This document shows positions 8,502-17,207 of a stretch of DNA of 64,000 bases, piece after piece; the first letter of the stretch is position 1; every line of letters begins with the position of its first letter. The translations under genes and the position numbers were made by a program. Location: positions 2,850,001 to 2,914,000 of the forward strand of contig NZ_CP120416.1 in the NCBI RefSeq assembly GCF_032773895.1, given 5' to 3'. The notes below the pieces were generated by a model. The model was given only the letters and a program-made list of their open reading frames with translations, was not told where the DNA came from and made no database searches. This DNA is from Teredinibacter sp. KSP-S5-2. GTDB taxonomy: Bacteria > Pseudomonadota > Gammaproteobacteria > Pseudomonadales > Cellvibrionaceae.

Positions 8502-9146
8502 ATGACCACATCTCCCCAACTTTACACCATTGGCTATGCAACCAAACCACTGACCAGCTTTATCGCTCAATTAAAGCAATACAACATTAATGCCGTGGCG
8601 GACGTTCGGTCTGTTCCCTACAGCAAAATCTTTCACGACTACCACAAAGAGAATATTGCTGCCGAATTGAAAAAACACGCAATTAGATATGTGTATCTCG
8701 GAGATGAACTGGGCCCACGCTCAAAAGATGAAACGCACTATGACGAATGCGGACAAGTACAATTCGACCGCCTGATGATGTCTGACCTTTTTAAACAAGG
8801 TCTGGAACGTTTAAGCGCTGGTGTCGAAAAACAATTTAATATCGCGTTAATGTGTGCAGAAAAAGACCCTGCCACTTGCCATAGAAGTTTATTAATTGGT
8901 TACTACCTCGCTCACCACTTGCAGAAAAACAACCCCGAATTAACACTACCAACCCAGTTGTTGCACATAGACCATAATGGCGAAATAGAAACGCAAAACG
9001 ATTTAGAAGATCGCGTATCCCAATTAAACAGTCAGCATAAAGATTTATTTATGTCGGAAGAAGAAGCCAAATACGAAGCGTATAAAATGCAATTGCGCAA
9101 AACGTCCTTTATTAACGAAGAACTTAAAAAATCAAAACCGCTGTAG
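8502..9146 (+). CDS. DUF488 family protein
   Basis: A 214-residue soluble protein of the DUF488 family. The N-terminus TIGYATKPLTSFIAQL and ADVRSVPYSK are family signatures, followed by the conserved CAEKDPATCHRSLL cysteine and arginine block (~residues 126-139). A charged C-terminal helix extends it. The biochemical function of DUF488 is not established. It lies alone 128 bp after the second KAS III/HTH operon and has only a weak upstream ribosome site. No membrane segment or signal peptide is present. Confidence 0.85.
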   Translation: MTTSPQLYTIGYATKPLTSFIAQLKQYNINAVADVRSVPYSKIFHDYHKENIAAELKKHAIRYVYLGDELGPRSKDETHYDECGQVQFDRLMMSDLFKQGLERLSAGVEKQFNIALMCAEKDPATCHRSLLIGYYLAHHLQKNNPELTLPTQLLHIDHNGEIETQNDLEDRVSQLNSQHKDLFMSEEEAKYEAYKMQLRKTSFINEELKKSKPL

Positions 9147-9457
9147 CAGTTTATTTTCAATGTAATAGCAATCACATAGTATTATCATACTTTTACCATT
9201 ATTGAATTAAATATCAATTAGCCAACCTTCATATAAATCGATTAGTCATAAAAAAACTATGCGACACTGTCAATAAAATCCCCCATTTCAGAACAGCGTC
9301 TCATTTAATTCGGTACAGATTCCCCAAAAAAGTATTTTTACATGCCAAAGTGACATGTTTTTGTAATATTTTCTTCAATCAAATGAGTAAACTCATTATA
9401 TTCGGAGGCAGATGTATATTGATTTTCGACTGATTCCACTTTTTTAGGGGGCAAGCT
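9147..9457. other. AT-rich intergenic region
   Basis: No gene supported. A small imperfect palindrome (ACATG..CATGT, around 9340-9358) and several poly-T runs are present. An AGGGGG ribosome site at the 3' edge serves the GTG start at 9458. Confidence 0.4.
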
Positions 9458-11365
9458 GTGAAAGCCAGTATTCTATTTCCTTTCATTTTAATAATAATTT
9501 CCACGTTTATTGCCAGCTGTTCAAACAAAGAACCCAATAACAAAGCAACAACCAAACCCGCAGTAAGTGCAGATACCATTTATCAAGGCGGTGACATCAT
9601 TACAATTAACGATGCTCAACCCGCAGCAGAAGCCATTGCCGTTAAAGACGGCAAAATTATTGCAGTAGGCAGCCACGCTGACATTAATTCATTCAACGGA
9701 CCAGAAACCAAAACGGTCGACCTGCAAGGAAAAACACTCATTCCTGGCTTTGTCGATTCCCACGGCCACGCATACTTACAAGGTATTCAGGCAACCACCG
9801 CCAACCTGCTTCCAGCACCGGATGGAACAGGTAACGATATTCCAACACTTATCGCTTTACTTAAAGATTGGGCAGCCAACAATAAAGCATCCATCGAGAA
9901 AGTCGGTTGGGTTGTCGGCTTCGGCTATGACGATTCGCAACTAGCCGAACAACGGCACCCCACACGGGATGACCTGGACCAGGTTTCCACCGAATACCCG
10001 GTATTAATCATTCACCAATCCGGGCACCTTGGTGTAGCCAACAGTAAAGCGCTCGAACTAGCAGGCGTAACCTCAGAAACAGAAAACCCCAAAGGCGGTG
10101 TTTTCCGTCATCGCCCTGGCAGTAAAGAACCGAATGGCGTAGCCGAAGAATACGCCTTCTTCTATTTGGTCAAGCAACTCGCCGCACGTTTCGATGACCA
10201 AATCAACGAAGAACTTGTTCTAGCCGGTGCGAAGCAACTCGCCTCATTCGGCTACACCACGGGGCAAGAAGGGCGAGCCACAGCCCCCGCAGTGGAAGCT
10301 ATGCAGCGGGTCGCCAAAGCCGGCAAATTAAATATTGATCTGGTGGCCTACCCAGACATTCTCGAAGTTGAAAATATTCAGCCTTCTATGGAATACAGCG
10401 GGCGCTTTCGTGTGGGCGGAGCCAAATTAACCATTGACGGTTCCCCACAGGGCAAAACCGCCTGGCTTAGCCAGCCCTACTACATTTCCCCAGAAGGGCG
10501 CGGCAAAGGTTACCGGGGCTACGCCGCAGTGGATCAGGAAACCGTGGATAATGCGGTGGAAAAAGCCTATGCCAACGGCTGGCAAATACTCACCCATGCC
10601 AATGGTGATGCCGCCAGTGATAGCCTTATTCGAGCCATCACCAAAGCAAAACAAAAATACCCAGAACTAAATAACCGGCCCGTGTTAATTCATGGGCAAG
10701 TGTTACGACGTGAGCAAGTAACCAAATTAAAAGCGTTATCGATCTTCCCTTCCCTGTTTCCAATGCACACCTATTACTGGGGTGACTGGCATCGGGATTC
10801 CGTCTTGGGGCCAAAGCGTGCGGAAGATATTTCCCCCACCGGCTGGGTATTAGAGGAAGGTATGAAATTCGGAACCCACCACGATGCCCCGGTAGCCCTG
10901 CCAGATTCCATGCGTATTTTATCTGCTACCGTCACGCGCACCACCAGAAGTGGCAAAGTACTCGGCCCTAACCACAGGGTTCCGGTCATGACAGCGCTTA
11001 AAGCTATGACTCTCTGGTCTGCATGGCAAAGTTTTGAAGAAAAAACCAAAGGCAGCATCGAAATTGGCAAGCTCGCGGACTTTGTTGTTTTATCGGAAAA
11101 CCCAATGAAAATTCCGAAAGAGCAACTGGCAAACATTAAAGTTCTTCAAACCATAAAAGAAGACAACGTGATCTACCAGCGTCCGGCAAATGTGAGCGCT
11201 ATATCCTCTCCCGCCGTATTTGGTTTTTTACAAAATTCAAAAACCCATGACCATAGCCACCACGAAACTATTAACGGTAAACCACCGCTTCATGGTGATG
11301 GGTGCTTTGGCGAAGGCTTGAACGTAATCTACCAGGCAATAAACAGTTCGAATCTAAAACAATAG
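9458..11365 (+). CDS. Amidohydrolase family lipoprotein (YtcJ-like)
   Basis: 635 residues. The GTG start is chosen because AGGGGG lies at the right distance. A lipobox (IASC, Cys ~21) follows an 18-residue hydrophobic stretch, so the protein is probably anchored as a periplasmic or outer-membrane lipoprotein. Next comes an amidohydrolase composite domain: a small beta-sandwich (~40-95), the metal-binding HxH in VDSHGHAY (~105-110), a TIM barrel with FGTHHDAPVALPDS near 475, and a returning beta-sandwich. It resembles YtcJ-type metal-dependent hydrolases of uncertain substrate. A 58-bp gap separates it from an outer-membrane barrel gene on the same strand, suggesting co-transcription. The His-rich tail (DHSHHE) may bind metal. 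Confidence 0.87.
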   Translation: MKASILFPFILIIISTFIASCSNKEPNNKATTKPAVSADTIYQGGDIITINDAQPAAEAIAVKDGKIIAVGSHADINSFNGPETKTVDLQGKTLIPGFVDSHGHAYLQGIQATTANLLPAPDGTGNDIPTLIALLKDWAANNKASIEKVGWVVGFGYDDSQLAEQRHPTRDDLDQVSTEYPVLIIHQSGHLGVANSKALELAGVTSETENPKGGVFRHRPGSKEPNGVAEEYAFFYLVKQLAARFDDQINEELVLAGAKQLASFGYTTGQEGRATAPAVEAMQRVAKAGKLNIDLVAYPDILEVENIQPSMEYSGRFRVGGAKLTIDGSPQGKTAWLSQPYYISPEGRGKGYRGYAAVDQETVDNAVEKAYANGWQILTHANGDAASDSLIRAITKAKQKYPELNNRPVLIHGQVLRREQVTKLKALSIFPSLFPMHTYYWGDWHRDSVLGPKRAEDISPTGWVLEEGMKFGTHHDAPVALPDSMRILSATVTRTTRSGKVLGPNHRVPVMTALKAMTLWSAWQSFEEKTKGSIEIGKLADFVVLSENPMKIPKEQLANIKVLQTIKEDNVIYQRPANVSAISSPAVFGFLQNSKTHDHSHHETINGKPPLHGDGCFGEGLNVIYQAINSSNLKQ

Positions 11366-11423
11366 AAAACACTATCGAATAGTGAAAATAACAAAAATCA
11401 AATTATAAATTAAAGGGGTTACT

Positions 11424-12224
11424 ATGCCATTTTATCGTTTATTTTTGATGGGTTTTTCTCTTGCTGCCCTGCCGCTTTCAAGTTGGTCAGACGAAGGCGC
11501 AGCCGGGCTCGCCAAACAACTTGCCAACCCCGTTGCTGCACTTATTAGCGTACCGCTACAATTAAATTACGATGAAAATATTGGCCCGGCCGACGACGGT
11601 TCGCGCTGGACGTTAAACGTTCAGCCGGTTGTACCAATGGAAATTAATTCCGACTGGAACCTGATCTCCCGAACCATACTGCCGGTCATTTCTCAGGACG
11701 ATGTTATTTCCAACGAAAGCCAATTCGGTATTGGTGATGTTGTACAGAGTTTATTTTTATCACCCAAGGAACCAACAGAATCAGGCTGGATTCTCGGTGT
11801 CGGCCCGGCCTTTCTTCTCAAAACCGGTTCGGAAGATGCACTTTCTGCAGGCAAATGGGGCATTGGGCCAACCGCCGTCGCATTAAAGCAAGATGGTGGC
11901 TGGACCTACGGTGCACTGGCTAACCATATTGTCTCCATTGCCGGTGATAGTGATCGGGCAGATGTTGATTCCACTTTTTTACAACCCTTTCTTTCCTACA
12001 CCACATCCAGTGCGGTTACCTATACCATCAATACAGAAAGTACCTACGATTGGGAAGGAGAACAATGGAATGTTCCCGTCAATGCAGTGGTGAGCAAAGT
12101 CACCAAAATAAATAATCAACTCATCAGTGTGGGTGCTGGTGTTCGCTACTGGGCAGAATCCACTGAACAGTCACCGGAAGGCTGGGGATTTAGAGTAATC
12201 TTTACACTACTGCTTCCCAAGTAA
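11424..12224 (+). CDS. Outer-membrane beta-barrel protein, 'transporter' family
   Basis: 266 residues with a short signal peptide (cleavage near SSWSD). The mature part is made of alternating polar and hydrophobic strands separated by turns and ends in FTLLLPK. It resembles small Gram-negative barrels annotated as transporter or phenol-degradation MetA-like. An AAGGGG ribosome site precedes the ATG. It follows the amidohydrolase lipoprotein by 58 bp, so the two may form an operon in which the barrel passes substrate to the hydrolase. That link is inference. Substrate unknown. Confidence 0.72.
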   Translation: MPFYRLFLMGFSLAALPLSSWSDEGAAGLAKQLANPVAALISVPLQLNYDENIGPADDGSRWTLNVQPVVPMEINSDWNLISRTILPVISQDDVISNESQFGIGDVVQSLFLSPKEPTESGWILGVGPAFLLKTGSEDALSAGKWGIGPTAVALKQDGGWTYGALANHIVSIAGDSDRADVDSTFLQPFLSYTTSSAVTYTINTESTYDWEGEQWNVPVNAVVSKVTKINNQLISVGAGVRYWAESTEQSPEGWGFRVIFTLLLPK

Positions 12225-12587
12225 AAGACGCCTATATCATTTTGCGTATGTATGGCCCAAGCAAAGAAATACAAGAAGGCGGATATGCATTCCCAACTTT
12301 GAAAGTGGTGGAATAACCTACCTGTTTTTTTCGAAGGTATATTACTGACGATCCGTTGATGCGGACTATGTCAGGCCAAAACCAACCCCTTCTTGTATAA
12401 ACAAAGGGTTACCGGTTTTAATAGATGGCAAGAGAGCCTGAAATTAAAACGCAACGGTAACCCTTAATCATCAGGGCAACAAAAAAATCACTACAGAATT
12501 AAATAATATGTCGTGTTGTGGATAGCAAATACGTTTTAGTATATAGACCAAAGAAAGGTCGAAAATACATATCAGAGGATCTGACAC
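12225..12587. other. Intergenic region with nested inverted repeats
   Basis: No gene supported. Two separate inverted repeats stand out: ATACAAGAAGG at 12269-12279 with CCTTCTTGTAT at 12388-12398, and a longer palindrome at 12404-12466. A ribosome site (CAGAGGAT) precedes the ATG at 12588. Confidence 0.5.
12404..12466. repeat. Long inverted repeat
   Basis: AAGGGTTACCGGTTTTAAT at the left and ATTAAAAC-GCAA-CGGTAACCCTT at the right are complementary apart from a small bulge. They can form a stem of roughly 18 bp around a ~20-base loop. No T-run follows, so it is not a standard terminator. It may be a relic of a small palindromic element. Confidence 0.6.
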
Positions 12588-14093
12588 ATGAAAACCCTAC
12601 TTTTTATAATAATTAGTATTTTTACAATAAACCACGCTTTTGCAGAGAAAGTTAAGTACGATAAAGAGCATTCAAACTTCTCCCCGCCAGCAACACTATA
12701 CGGAAAACAACTTACCCTCGAAGTCAAAACAATAACCCCCGAAGAAGGTCTACCTTTCCCGCTAAATTATTTAAAACCCGGAACATTGATAGAACGATTT
12801 GATGAGCAGTACATCGTATCCAGAGGTTTTGATGTCCACTTTATCGATTACTATTCCGAATACACCTACACCGTTCTCAATCAAAGTACAGCAACCTATA
12901 AAAGTGAATTCAGCACAAATGTTCTCACCTTTACAAGTCGCAAGCAGGGAACCTTTGTGTATGATTTGGGCAATGGTTTAGGTGCCATGAAAGGTACCTT
13001 TTCAATCAGAGAAACCGATCTTACCGGGTTGGCACCAGAAACAGTAAAAAATAACGGATTTAGCATGGTAGTCACACAGAAAGATCCAGGCTTTCCTGTT
13101 GAAGGGTTGCCACCTTTTGATCAAATGCTTAATCACTATTTCGGTAAAAATAAAGTTTTTGTTCGTTCAGAGCAATATGATGAATGGGAGTACGAAGCAA
13201 AATACAAAGAAAATAGACAACAAGACAATTCCACTAGTCTAGATGTCAAATTTCCACATTCAAATCTAAACTATACGCTAACGTTTACCTACCAGAATAT
13301 GCGCGCAGGCATATGGAAAATGACCGAAGAAGGTAGTGAAGCAAGCATCTCCGGAAATTTCACGTACACCCTTATCAACCCACCAACAAATCATAAATAC
13401 AAGGGTACAATTGCTGATAAAAAAACCTACTTTTCTCAAATAACCGGAGTAAGTTATCCATACAGGGTCTACCTTCCAGAGAATTATGACACTGACAAAG
13501 AATATCCTGTTATTTACGCAACTGATGGACAATGGGTTTTCTGGGACTTTTCAAGAGAAATAGATAAGGAAGGCTACGATTTCATACTCGTTGCGATTGA
13601 GCAGGGGCCAAACAACAGACGTATTATTGACTATACAATCACCGGGGCTAACGATTATATCCAGTTTTTTAAAACAGAATTTATGCCATATATCGAAAGC
13701 CAATATCGAATATCAGATAAGAATAGAACAGTTCAAGGGGCTTCACTCGGTGGCCTAATTGTCTCTTCATTCCTCTACGATCACAACACAACCCCCTCCT
13801 TCCAAAACTATATTTCTTCCGAAGGTGCATACCAGCTTTTTCAACCGGACTATATAGCCGTTGAGGAAGCACTATTACCCAGCTGGTCGGGTTCTGGTGT
13901 AAATCTATTTTTGGATTCTGCAAGCGCAGCCGGATTAGTGTTTGAAGTGGAAAAATACTACAACCGTATGAACTCATACCAACTGCCGGGGCTGCAAATC
14001 CATTTAAAAGAACGTCATCTGACGCATGTACAAATTGCTCTACCAGCGTTTAAAGATGCCATTGAATACATTGACGACAGAATTAACGACTAA
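12588..14093 (+). CDS. Secreted alpha/beta-hydrolase (esterase-D/Fes type)
   Basis: 501 residues with a signal peptide (cleavage after HAFA). Residues ~20-270 hold beta-rich sequence that looks like two related copies of an unrecognised domain. Residues ~285-495 are an alpha/beta-hydrolase of the esterase-D type: YRVYLPENYD, then the nucleophile elbow QGASLGG with S386, and a C-terminal His in LTHVQ as likely base. Members hydrolyse carboxylic esters, for example feruloyl, acetyl or siderophore esters. Which applies here cannot be told. The ribosome site is AGAGGA. A stem-loop follows the stop. No close partner on this strand. Confidence 0.8.
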   Translation: MKTLLFIIISIFTINHAFAEKVKYDKEHSNFSPPATLYGKQLTLEVKTITPEEGLPFPLNYLKPGTLIERFDEQYIVSRGFDVHFIDYYSEYTYTVLNQSTATYKSEFSTNVLTFTSRKQGTFVYDLGNGLGAMKGTFSIRETDLTGLAPETVKNNGFSMVVTQKDPGFPVEGLPPFDQMLNHYFGKNKVFVRSEQYDEWEYEAKYKENRQQDNSTSLDVKFPHSNLNYTLTFTYQNMRAGIWKMTEEGSEASISGNFTYTLINPPTNHKYKGTIADKKTYFSQITGVSYPYRVYLPENYDTDKEYPVIYATDGQWVFWDFSREIDKEGYDFILVAIEQGPNNRRIIDYTITGANDYIQFFKTEFMPYIESQYRISDKNRTVQGASLGGLIVSSFLYDHNTTPSFQNYISSEGAYQLFQPDYIAVEEALLPSWSGSGVNLFLDSASAAGLVFEVEKYYNRMNSYQLPGLQIHLKERHLTHVQIALPAFKDAIEYIDDRIND

Positions 14094-14098
14094 ACAGC

Positions 14099-14140
14099 AA
14101 GCTTAAGTGATGAAGTAATCTCACTTGGTCACTTAAGCTT
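14099..14140 (+). terminator. Stem-loop after the esterase gene
   Basis: AAGCTTAAGTGA (14099-14110) is the exact reverse complement of TCACTTAAGCTT (14129-14140), with an 18-base loop. It starts five bases after the stop. No T-run follows, so it may stabilise or process the RNA rather than terminate it. Confidence 0.5.
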
Positions 14141-14196
14141 ATGACCACTAACCTTACAGGGATAATAAGGTGCGATACATGATAATAATTTGGATA

Positions 14197-15087
14197 CTAA
14201 GCACTCTGTTCTGAACCTGAATTCACAGGCCCAGCTTCCAGGTTCATCAACCAACCAAACGCCGCGCCGGTAAAAAACATAATCAAGCTATAAGTCACTG
14301 CGGGAATCGTCATAATTGAGCTGCCCAAAATCGTACCGGAAACCAGTAACGCCAGGGTGCCATTTTGCAACCCCACTTCCGTACCAATACTCATCGCCTC
14401 TGCCCGGTTTAACCGCGCAAGCTTGGCAATAAGGTAGCCCAGGGCTAAAGTCACCACATTCAAGCTAAACGCGGCAATGCCTGCCTGCGCAGCGTACATG
14501 GGAATATTGTCCCAGTCTTTTATGGTAATCAGCACAAGTATTAACACCAACAAGGCAATAGAAAGCGGCTTAACGCCTTTTTCCAAGCGTTGGGCAAAGT
14601 GTGGGTAACGGTTAAAAATCCACATGCCAATCGCAACTGGCACCAAGGTAATCACCACCAATTGCACAATCACTTTCCCTACAGAAATGGTAAATTGTTG
14701 CTGATCCCCCATAAATGCATCCATTGCCAACAACGTTAGCACCGGAATGGTAAACGGTGTGACCACACTGACAATGGAAGTTAATGTAATAGAAAGCGCA
14801 ACATCGGCCTTAAACAAGTAACAATACATATTCGAGGTGACACCACCGGGGCAAAAGGCCAAAATCATTAAGCCAACTGCCAGCTCACCGGAAATACCCA
14901 TCGCAATAATTAATACATAAGCCACAATGGGCAGCAGCAACATCTGGCAACAAATACCAATCAATGCCGCTTTGGGGGCTTTTAATACACGGGAAAAATC
15001 CGCCAGAGTCAGGGACAAGCCCATACCCAGCATAATAATAAATAAAGAAAGAGGTAAAAAAACCTGTGACAGGAAATCGGTTTGCAT
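14197..15087 (-). CDS. Bile acid:sodium symporter (BASS) family transporter
   Basis: 296 residues, almost entirely membrane-spanning (about nine to ten hydrophobic helices). The N-terminal MGLSLTLADF and the middle FCPGGVTSNMYCYLFKADVALS are typical of the BASS/SBF family, where this discontinuous helix binds sodium. Members take up organic anions, including bile salts, pantoate and keto acids. The cargo of this one is unknown. It lies downstream of the peptide-modification operon on the same strand, after a ~150-bp gap, so it may be read through from that operon but is probably independent. Confidence 0.88.
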   Translation of the reverse strand: MQTDFLSQVFLPLSLFIIMLGMGLSLTLADFSRVLKAPKAALIGICCQMLLLPIVAYVLIIAMGISGELAVGLMILAFCPGGVTSNMYCYLFKADVALSITLTSIVSVVTPFTIPVLTLLAMDAFMGDQQQFTISVGKVIVQLVVITLVPVAIGMWIFNRYPHFAQRLEKGVKPLSIALLVLILVLITIKDWDNIPMYAAQAGIAAFSLNVVTLALGYLIAKLARLNRAEAMSIGTEVGLQNGTLALLVSGTILGSSIMTIPAVTYSLIMFFTGAAFGWLMNLEAGPVNSGSEQSA

Positions 15088-15240
15088 CTTCTATTTGCCT
15101 TCGCTTTTTATGGTTATTTCGTTTTTCCGTAACAACTTACAGACCGAGTAAAGCAATAGGCGGCATTTATACCAGAAGGGCTAAGCCAATGCCAGAGCAA
15201 AGCAAGACGTGTGAATACTTAGTTTGTGAAGTGAACCGCG

Positions 15241-15693
15241 TTATAACCTGGAGAATTTGGATAAATCACATTCAAACGGTGTTTTATCCTTGCCTTTCAT
15301 CACCAAAACCTTACCTATTTTATTGTCGCCGATTTTCTTCTTCACCCGGTCAAGAATCTCCCGCTTAATATCAAGAGGGTTATCTTTCTGCAGGTGGGCA
15401 CAATAAATTACCAGATTAAAACCTTCAAACCATTCACAGCCACTTAACACATATTTTTCATCTTGCTTAATTTTATCGAAGGTTTGATCATTCACCAGCG
15501 CCCAACAAACAAAGCTCTGTGGGTTTTGCTGAATAGGTTCGTAAGTAATCATTAACTGGTCATGCAATACGGCTTTACGAACATCATTTGCTTTAGACAC
15601 AAAATAATCCGAATCGGGAAAAACCTGTAACCCCAACCCCAATATTCGGGCAACGTTATTATTTAAGTGGTTTTCGCTTTTTAATGTCAGCAT
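15241..15693 (-). CDS. HlyC-like toxin-activating acyltransferase
   Basis: A 150-residue protein. Its layout matches HlyC-type lysine acyltransferases: an N-terminal GLGLQVFPDS helix, a strand with the FVCWALVNDQ motif (compare YCSWA in HlyC), a KYVLSGCEWFEG segment (compare DWTSGDRKW), and IGKVLVMKGKD near the end (compare GKVSEFHGG). The catalytic His usual in HlyC is not obvious at the N-terminus. The ATG overlaps the stop of the SelO-like gene by one base, so the two are coupled. The microcin E492 enzyme MceI is a HlyC homolog that works with MceJ, so a role in modifying the GG-leader peptides is inferred. Assignment from remembered motifs; a profile search should confirm. Confidence 0.68.
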   Translation of the reverse strand: MLTLKSENHLNNNVARILGLGLQVFPDSDYFVSKANDVRKAVLHDQLMITYEPIQQNPQSFVCWALVNDQTFDKIKQDEKYVLSGCEWFEGFNLVIYCAHLQKDNPLDIKREILDRVKKKIGDNKIGKVLVMKGKDKTPFECDLSKFSRL

Positions 15694-17207
15694 TAACAGG
15701 CCTCCAACTCAAACGGCAAATTATCCGGCTCTAATTTAGAGTCCTGCAAAATTTCATTAATCCAACCACGCACATCGTCGTCCTGTTCCACTTTTTTAGT
15801 AATGTCTTTAAACAGTTCATTACGCGTCAGACGAATTAAATCGCGATTGCGTTCTTCACAAGCCACCTGCAAGGGCTTTAACCCGGTTTGCCCTGTTGCC
15901 GCTTGCCATTCATCGTAAGCAGCAAGCACATCCAGAAACCGTTCAACAATATGTTGTGCGTATTTCTCTTCAGGGATTTCTGTTTTTAAATGTTCAACCG
16001 TAATACCTTGCTTTTCCTCGGCCAAAATTTTGAGAATATTCACCACATTGTACCTGGCCAACGGCACCCTGAAGGTTTGTGGTGTGTGCTGGGTTTCTTC
16101 ACAGGCTTTAGCTAACAAGTTAATGCCCGCCGAAAAACGCTTATGCACCGGCGTTTCTATTTTACAAAAGGCCCCATCAAACCCGGTTTGGTACAACCAA
16201 AACTGTGATAAATAGCGATTAAAACTATCAAAAAATAATTCTTCGATTTCTTTCGGCTTATCAAAACACTCAGAATGGTATTTGCCCAAGTAGAAATTCA
16301 TGGTGGACAAAATATTAGAAAAATATACATGGTCGCCCCAAAACGGCGGAAAGCCACGAGAAATCAAATAATTGGCATGGTCCAGAAACGAGGTGGTGGT
16401 GCCAAAATCAATCATCGTACCATCGACACCAATATTCCCGGTGGTAATCGCACCGTGGGCAATCCGCTTCACCTTCAGCCAGGCGGAAAGGTAAGAAAAG
16501 TAAGCAATTTGCCGCTGAATAAAGGCTTTCGATTCCGTCTCGCCGGTAATTTGATTCAGCTTTTCACAATTATCCTGAACCCGGTAAAAATCAAACGGCA
16601 ATTCATTATGGAAAAAATGCGCCCGTTCGAAATGCGCGGGTCGCACAATCGGTTGCCGTAGCATTAACGCGCCCGGCGCTTTGTTGTCTTCTTTCGATTC
16701 CAGGTTGTAATCAAAATCAATATCCATTCCGGTGCGAATGACCGCTAAAATTCTCGCCGCACCAAAGGGCGCATTCTGATGGAAAAATTCGCCCCATATG
16801 GCTTCGCGAACCCCCTCTTCCAACGAAGCCCCACCGTGGGTATGCCAAAAATCCATCCAGCCATTGGCTAACAGGTTTTTACCGGTACCCTTAATCTGAA
16901 CCCCCATATGGTTCCCGCAACGTACACCACCACCATTGCTGCGTTCGCTGTGGCTGCCATAACGTTCGGCATAAAAGGTTTGGGTTTGTTGGCTAAAATG
17001 CTTGTCGAAATCCACACCTTCCGGCGGCACCATGTACGCAAAATTATCAATCAGGAAGTCATCCACTTGCGCATCGTTCATGGTGTTACATTGGGTAAAC
17101 GTTTCTCGCACCAAATCATAATTCACCCAAAATGTTTTGGCGGTCGTGATTTTATGTACCTCAAAAGGGAGAAACGTATGCTGGCTCAAATTATCGTAAT
17201 TAGGCAT
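15693..17207 (-). CDS. SelO/YdiU-like pseudokinase-fold enzyme
   Basis: 504 residues. The core resembles the SelO (YdiU) protein adenylyltransferase fold: VQIKGTGKN with K106 (compare QLKGAGPT), EGVREAIWGEFFHQ (132-144), the LRQPIVRPAHFER block, then HGAITTGNIGVDGTMIDFG with N258 and D267 at the metal-binding positions. SelO transfers AMP from ATP to Ser, Thr or Tyr side chains. The genomic setting differs from ordinary SelO: the gene lies between a GT2 glycosyltransferase (8-base overlap) and a HlyC-like gene (1-base overlap), inside a peptide-export operon. It may therefore modify the small Ser/Thr/Tyr-rich precursors, or help attach a group as MchC/MceJ do in microcin clusters. That function is inference. 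Confidence 0.75.
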   Translation of the reverse strand: MPNYDNLSQHTFLPFEVHKITTAKTFWVNYDLVRETFTQCNTMNDAQVDDFLIDNFAYMVPPEGVDFDKHFSQQTQTFYAERYGSHSERSNGGGVRCGNHMGVQIKGTGKNLLANGWMDFWHTHGGASLEEGVREAIWGEFFHQNAPFGAARILAVIRTGMDIDFDYNLESKEDNKAPGALMLRQPIVRPAHFERAHFFHNELPFDFYRVQDNCEKLNQITGETESKAFIQRQIAYFSYLSAWLKVKRIAHGAITTGNIGVDGTMIDFGTTTSFLDHANYLISRGFPPFWGDHVYFSNILSTMNFYLGKYHSECFDKPKEIEELFFDSFNRYLSQFWLYQTGFDGAFCKIETPVHKRFSAGINLLAKACEETQHTPQTFRVPLARYNVVNILKILAEEKQGITVEHLKTEIPEEKYAQHIVERFLDVLAAYDEWQAATGQTGLKPLQVACEERNRDLIRLTRNELFKDITKKVEQDDDVRGWINEILQDSKLEPDNLPFELEAC

